A stretch of 64,000 bases of DNA, from contig CM046851.1 in assembly GCA_025618425.1 (NCBI GenBank), forward strand, positions 8,813,610 through 8,877,609, given 5' to 3'. How positions within the stretch are numbered: position 1 is the stretch's first letter; each line of letters starts with the position of its first letter. The notes under the pieces were generated by a model, which searched no databases, was not told the DNA's origin, and worked only from the letters and a program-made list of their open reading frames with translations. Source of the stretch: Heliocidaris tuberculata (lineage: Eukaryota; Echinodermata; Echinoidea; Camarodonta; Echinometridae). A program made the translations under genes and the position numbers. Positions 59,509 to 64,000 of this stretch are shown here, in pieces.

Positions 59509-62500
59509 TTATTTGTTGTATTTGTAGAAACCTTCACCAGTCTTTACACCAAGCTTGCCCTCTGCCACAAGCTTGTTGATCGTCTCGCTTGGCTTGAAGA
59601 GTTCTTCATTGGGGTAGGCCTCATGCCAACCTGTGAAAAAAAAATTAACGAAATTAAATGTTTCATGAAAGCTAGATGAATGCAAGTGCTTCTCCAAATT
59701 ACCCCTGACTATGTTCATTTTTGCCACTACTCATGTATTACGTGTATTTTCACTTTTTTTAAAATCATGCTTTGTGTACAAGTACCTGTACATGTATATA
59801 AGTTCCTATCAGCCTGAAATATGAGAATAACAAATTGCAAACCAACTTCAGTCACCTTTGACCTCATTGAAATCACTGCTATGATCATACAGACTGGTAC
59901 CAAATGAGAAGTAGTTCACATGTTATTTGCAAAATTAAGAGTATAAACCTATAAATTTCAGCTAATTTGACTTCTCAGACATCTGACTTCTCAGACATTT
60001 GACCCTTTGGCTCCAAAATCTGATCATTTTAACTTCTAATGGTGACGAATAGTAGTACCATGTTTGAATTTCTTGAAAGAAAAAAACGTTTACAAAGGCC
60101 AAGTAGTTTGAGAAAGCTAATACTCATCCTAAGACAACCCTGAATCTAACGCGAACTAAACATTTAAAATACTGTTCGTCCTTTGACCCAGTAGTCCAAC
60201 TTTCTTTAAGGGTAATGAGCTGGAGGACCAATGGAGTATATTCCGAAGGTACACAAAAAACTAAAAATAGGAATGAGCAACATCTACTGTAAAACAAGTA
60301 ACTTTTGTAACGTATGTGATTCCATCTCCCCCCGGCTGAGAGAACACCAAAATAACCCGGCCTTTTTAGGGTTAATGACAGCTGTTTTGGCAGCAGAAAT
60401 TTTTGCAACTTTTGCAAAATTTCATGTAGAAATTCAATCTGATTTCAATACTTAAAAAATTAAACTTTTGTGAATCTTGAAAATTAAAAAAAATTTGGGT
60501 ATTAAGGTTTCTGAGGGGCATTTCATCAAGTGTCTTGTCAGTGATTTTTACTGACAAATTTGCTCTCAGCCAATCAGACGCAAGGATTTCAGTAGCTTTT
60601 AACAGTTACTGCAACTTGTCATTGATGACAAGTTTTATGAAACAGGGCCCTGGGGCCTGTAACATAAAGAGATAAATCAATCTTACGATTGATATCAATC
60701 GTAAGTCCATGGCAAACCATGTACTGAAGATTTACAATTGATCGTAAGATTGAATGTATTTCTTTATGTTACAGGCCCCTGGTTTGATAAAGTATTTCTC
60801 TCTCACCGTCTAAGATGAACTTGATGACGTCTATGCCAACATAGTCAGTCAGCTCGAATGGTCCCATAGGATATCCAGCTCCTAGCTTCATACCAATGTC
60901 AACGTCCCGTGGGGTGGCATCGCCTAGAGTGAGGAGGAGAAAATGGAGAAGTGACCAACCCTTGCTGGAGAAACAATTTTCCACATTTTCTTCCAAATAT
61001 TGGTTTTCTTTTAGCTTTAATTGCAGGAAAATATTATAAATAATAACACCGATCAGTACCTGGCAAAAGTATGTACAGCGATAGTGTACTCATAGCTGCT
61101 GTTTATTAAAGAATTTAATTTGGGGGGTCTGGACTTAGATTTTTAGCAAAAAGATAAAGGATAAATTGAAATTGAAATGACAAAAAATTGAAATTGTTTA
61201 TTTTTCTCTCACTATTTTCATCTTTAGCTTTTGGTCTCCTTCTGTCTTATTCCTTCTGTTTTCCTTTTTCCTTTACTGTTATTTTCTTCGTTTTACTTCT
61301 TCTTTTTCTTTTTCTTCTGCTGGTGAAATTCATGGAAGGTGGGGGCAAAGTCTCCCTCTCTCTCCGCAGGAATGATGCATCAGGCAGCAACAGACATGTG
61401 TATCAAAGACTGCAGATATTCTCCGTTTAGTTTTGGTACTATCTATTCTTATGTCAACTCACCTCTCTCTATCATCCGTACAGCTTCACACATGTAAGGC
61501 ACTAGCAGTCTGTTAACTACAAAGCCTGGGGTATCCTTGAAGTTAGAAATGAAAAATGAAGAATAAAGAGGGCTTAGGAGAGTGAGAAAACAAACAGATT
61601 TTGGTAATTCAAACAAGTTAGATGGTAAGTTTAATAGACAGGCATCATTGAACACAATCTAGCAGGAAGAAACCGAAAGCTAATCTTAAGTTCTCGTATT
61701 TCATTTCGAGAAAAACTGACTGCAATTCCGAGTAGTCTATCATGCATAAGACAGGTGGTTTCGACCTACAAACTTGAAAGAAACTGAAATTCACTTGCTG
61801 GAATTTACATTATTGTACCTGAAAAGCAACAAAACAAAGGCTTCTCGCACAGTGGCTGGAATCGAACCACAGACCATTTCATCCAAGACCCAGTGACTTC
61901 TCCACTAGAAAATGACACCTCTAGTCTAAATGGTAATAATTCAAATCAGAACTTGAACTTTATTCTCCACTATAAATGGGACAACATAAAACAGAACAAT
62001 CAAACATGGAGATATACAAATTGAACAAATGTTAGAGAAATAACTTTTTCTGGTAAATAAACAGCAATGAAAACATCAATCAGAAGGTTTACTTACTCTG
62101 CATGTGATAGGTGTCTTGCCAACTGCTTTTGAGAAATCCATAAGGCTGTTATATGTCTCGTCACTGGTATCGTTTATTCTCACAACCTAAACACAAGAGA
62201 GTGAATAAATGAGATAATTAAAAACAACCATACTACAAAACAAAAAACAAAAAAAAAACCTGAGATAGGTTTGACTAATTGATTGTAGAAATATTGACAC
62301 TAACAGGTTTCCAGGACAAATGTGCGCTCAAAATCTAAGTCCAGAACCCCCAAATTTAAACCAAAAAAAATTAACATGGAGCTCATGCACACAGGTCCTT
62401 AGTTTCAATTCAGACTCCCTTTGAAAAAGATTAATGTAGAGCCCTACATACATTAAAAGTATGTATATCTAGAGCAGGTTTGATTACAGGTACACACACG

Positions 62501-64000
62501 TACACCGTATGCAGCCATTTGAGACCGACAAGAAAATAATAATTTGAGTAATGTAATGTGGGAATAAGAAGGATATTCATAAAATAGAGGTAACGTTAAT
62601 AATAGTACACACAAAATGATATTTTCCTGGTATTCTTCTCAATATATTTCAAATTCTGGCAGAAAATTTGCAAATAATTTGGAGTAGGTGCCGTGAAAAT
62701 ATGTAGAGCACTCTACAATAATTCAAAGCCTACACACAAAAATGGGAGGTCATCAAGTTGTCTGCTGAAAGCCAGAGAGCGTGAACTCATATACTTTTAC
62801 ACAGAATTTACGCCCTTCTGGCTCTCAACAAACAAAGTGTGAAAAGACATGATCTTCTCCGATGCAATCAATTATTCAGGAACAATAGGTATTTGTAGAA
62901 TCCACCCTCCTGTCAAGCATTTATCATACGTTAACCTATTGACTAACAAATTTTCTAATTCCCATAGATTTTATACAGGGACCACCCAATTCCCATCGAC
63001 AATGGGTTAAAGGGAAATCCAACCCTAATAGCAAGTTGTTCCGAAAGAAAGAGGAAATATCAGAGAAGCAGACTGGTGAAAGTTTGAACGAAATCGGACA
63101 AGCAATAAGAAATTTAGGAATTTCTGAAAGTTGTAATCACTATACATATACGGGAATTTCAAATTGGCCGAATAGGTAATGTCACTGTGATGTAGTGGTA
63201 GACAACTCCCTCATTTTCACCAACACACAAATTGACAAAGATGTCATTTTTTTTCCAAAATGTATTACTCAGGAGGATCTTTTTTCATGAGGACCTATAA
63301 CAATATGCTATCTACAATATATTTTGAGTACTAGCTTAAAGGAAGCAGACTACTCCTAAGAAGAAGAAGAATAAAGGCGCTTCGGAGAAAACTGCAAATT
63401 AATGATATTTTTGTGTACAACAAACGGGAGAGTTGACAAATGGGAGAGTTGTCCACAAATATGTCACAATCGACTCAACAAATTGCCACTTTGAGATTCA
63501 CACAGATGCAGTGATCTCATTTCTTAACCCCTTCCATGCCACCAGAGTTTTGAGCAATTGTCAAAAATGAACTTTCAAGAGTTAAATATTAACTTTCAAT
63601 GAGGTTTTTTCTTGAACAAACTGGGCAAAGATATATTGCATAGGAATAAACATTATATTGAAGGCACAGGTTTCTGTATGAGGAAGAATTTTCAAGCCAT
63701 TCTGAGCCTGAACAAAAGGTTCAACTCTCAAATTTTGGGGTGGGAATTGACGCCCACGGCATGGTAGGGGTTAAACATCCATAACTTTCTTATTCCTTGT
63801 CTGATTTCTTTCAAACTTTCACCATCCTGTTTTTCTTATTTTTCTGCTTTCACACAAATCATCTTATTGACCAAGGTTGGATTGCCCTTTTAATCTTATT
63901 ACCTCGACAAGTTTCATCATGGATACTGGATTGAAGAAGTGAAGACCACCAAATCTGTCTTTTCTGGAAGTCACACTTGCGATGTCTGTGATTTGCAGTG
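59509..64000 (-). CDS. HADH: Mitochondrial L-3-hydroxyacyl-CoA dehydrogenase, last five exons (partial)
   Basis: Exons in coding order: 64000(+)-63903, 62186-62097, 61535-61463, 60923-60807, 59630-59509 (TAA at 59509-59511), about 136 codons with consistent phases. HADH oxidises L-3-hydroxyacyl-CoA to 3-ketoacyl-CoA with NAD+ in the mitochondrial matrix. Visible landmarks: the catalytic His in GGLHFFNPV and Glu in MKLVEV, 12 residues apart as in human HADH (His158/Glu170), the conserved [14 protein letters not shown] substrate-site segment, the [18 protein letters not shown] loop, and the typical C terminus [13 protein letters not shown]. The N-terminal transit peptide and Rossmann NAD-binding half lie off the right edge. 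Nothing is degenerate in what can be seen. Confidence 0.95.
60513..60651. mobile_element. MITE with GGGGCATTTCATCAA / TTATGAAACAGGGCCC ends
   Basis: Imperfect inverted ends, AGGGGCATTTCATCAAG against the inverse of TTTATGAAACAGGGCCCT, flank ~140 bp containing TTGTCATTGATGACAA, a perfect palindrome. It sits in the HADH intron between the last two exons and directly abuts another foldback. A single end of the same type occurs at about 51780. Confidence 0.55.
60652..60779. mobile_element. 128-bp foldback MITE
   Basis: GGGGCCTGTAACATAAAGA at the left is inverse to the right end, and pairing extends through CAATCTTACGATTGAT, so almost the whole element can fold into one hairpin. CCTG or CTG appears on both sides as a possible short duplication. 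It ends 27 bp from the 3' border (donor) of an HADH exon (60807). Confidence 0.75.
61845..61920 (-). mobile_element. tRNA-derived SINE head
   Basis: On the minus strand an A box-like TTTTCTAGTGGAGA (61912-61899) and a B box GGTTCGATTCC (61868-61858) are spaced as in a tRNA. It resembles the head at 14668-14722 but differs in sequence. The body and tail downstream are not clearly delimited. Located in an HADH intron. Confidence 0.6.
62187..62930. other. HADH intron, unique part
   Basis: No exon. It contains an inverted copy of a ~25-bp motif also present at 61118 (core CTGGACTTAGATTTT), lying at about 62325-62350. Otherwise AT-rich intronic sequence. Confidence 0.5.
62935..63006. mobile_element. 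72-bp TTAA-flanked mini-element
   Basis: Begins CCTATTGA after TTAA (62931-62934) and ends TCGACAATGGG before TTAA (63007-63010). The ends are imperfect inverses. It shares its right TTAA with the next element. Short enough that chance is possible. Confidence 0.4.
63011..63889. mobile_element. TTAA-flanked MITE with long inverted repeats
   Basis: The ends AGGGAAATCCAACC and GGTTGGATTGCCCTT are inverse, with TTAA at 63007-63010 and 63890-63893. Similarity between arms extends inward over ~110 bp (GGTGAAAGTTTGAA.GAAATC.GACAAG.AATAAGAAA). It lies in the HADH intron and is itself interrupted by the element at 63528-63770. Confidence 0.75.
63528..63770. mobile_element. Nested piggyBac-like MITE
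   Basis: The ends CCCCTTCCATGCC and GGCATGGTAGGGG are inverse with one mismatch and are flanked by TTAA on both sides (63524-63527, 63771-63774). CCC ends with TTAA duplication are the piggyBac hallmark. It sits inside the right arm of the 63011-63889 element, so it is the younger insertion. Confidence 0.8.

Overview
The window is a piece of an animal (metazoan) nuclear genome that is AT-rich, intron-rich and crowded with repeats. Short intron-split exons, microsatellites, frequent acatgta-type motifs, tRNA-derived SINEs and a 2A-bearing CR1-like retrotransposon fit a marine invertebrate. An echinoderm such as a sea urchin is my best guess, but the species cannot be fixed from this sequence. 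Nothing bacterial (operons, ribosome binding sites, CRISPR) is present.

Three protein-coding loci are visible, all on the minus strand. (1) From 19748 down to 2073 run 24 exons whose splice phases all agree. They encode the first ~1,771 residues of a PTPN13-like (KIND-FERM-PDZ) protein tyrosine phosphatase. PDZ3 onward and the phosphatase domain would lie beyond the left edge. (2) Between 55534 and 51541 sit a clear first exon with a small CxxxxxxGxRCK...CWQH zinc-binding-like motif and three candidate downstream exons whose common reading frame I could not resolve. (3) From the right edge to 59509 run the last five exons of HADH, mitochondrial 3-hydroxyacyl-CoA dehydrogenase of fatty-acid beta-oxidation, including the catalytic His/Glu pair.

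The 35 kb between loci 1 and 2 is a transposon landscape. At 25.8-29.4 kb is a nearly full-length CR1-like LINE with a hydrophobic leader, a 2A motif, a PHD-type finger, an endonuclease and a reverse transcriptase, broken by one stop codon. At 31.0-39.9 kb a 17-bp minisatellite is split by an almost complete I-clade LINE: ORF1 has three zinc knuckles, ORF2 has endonuclease, RT and RNase H, a TAATG stop-start junction joins them, and ORF2 carries one 4-bp frameshift. At 45.6-50.9 kb is a tandem array of ~0.3-0.5 kb units carrying two insertions whose empty sites survive in sister units: a TTAA-type MITE and a Helentron-like element with 147-bp internal repeats. A second, longer copy of the latter lies at 0.4-1.8 kb.

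Other non-autonomous DNA elements are recognisable by terminal inverted repeats and target duplications. They include a hAT-type element with an 8-bp duplication at 53.8-55.0 kb, a TA-flanked element at 18.2 kb, several foldbacks at 53-57 and 60 kb, and at least seven TTAA-flanked elements, three of them clustered or nested in the HADH intron at 62.9-63.9 kb. I see no novel multi-gene system. The most unusual items are the 147-bp-repeat Helentron-like elements, the signal/2A leader of the CR1-like element, the dispersed 16-mer motif at 22.9-23.7 kb, and the unresolved zinc-motif gene at 51.5-55.5 kb.
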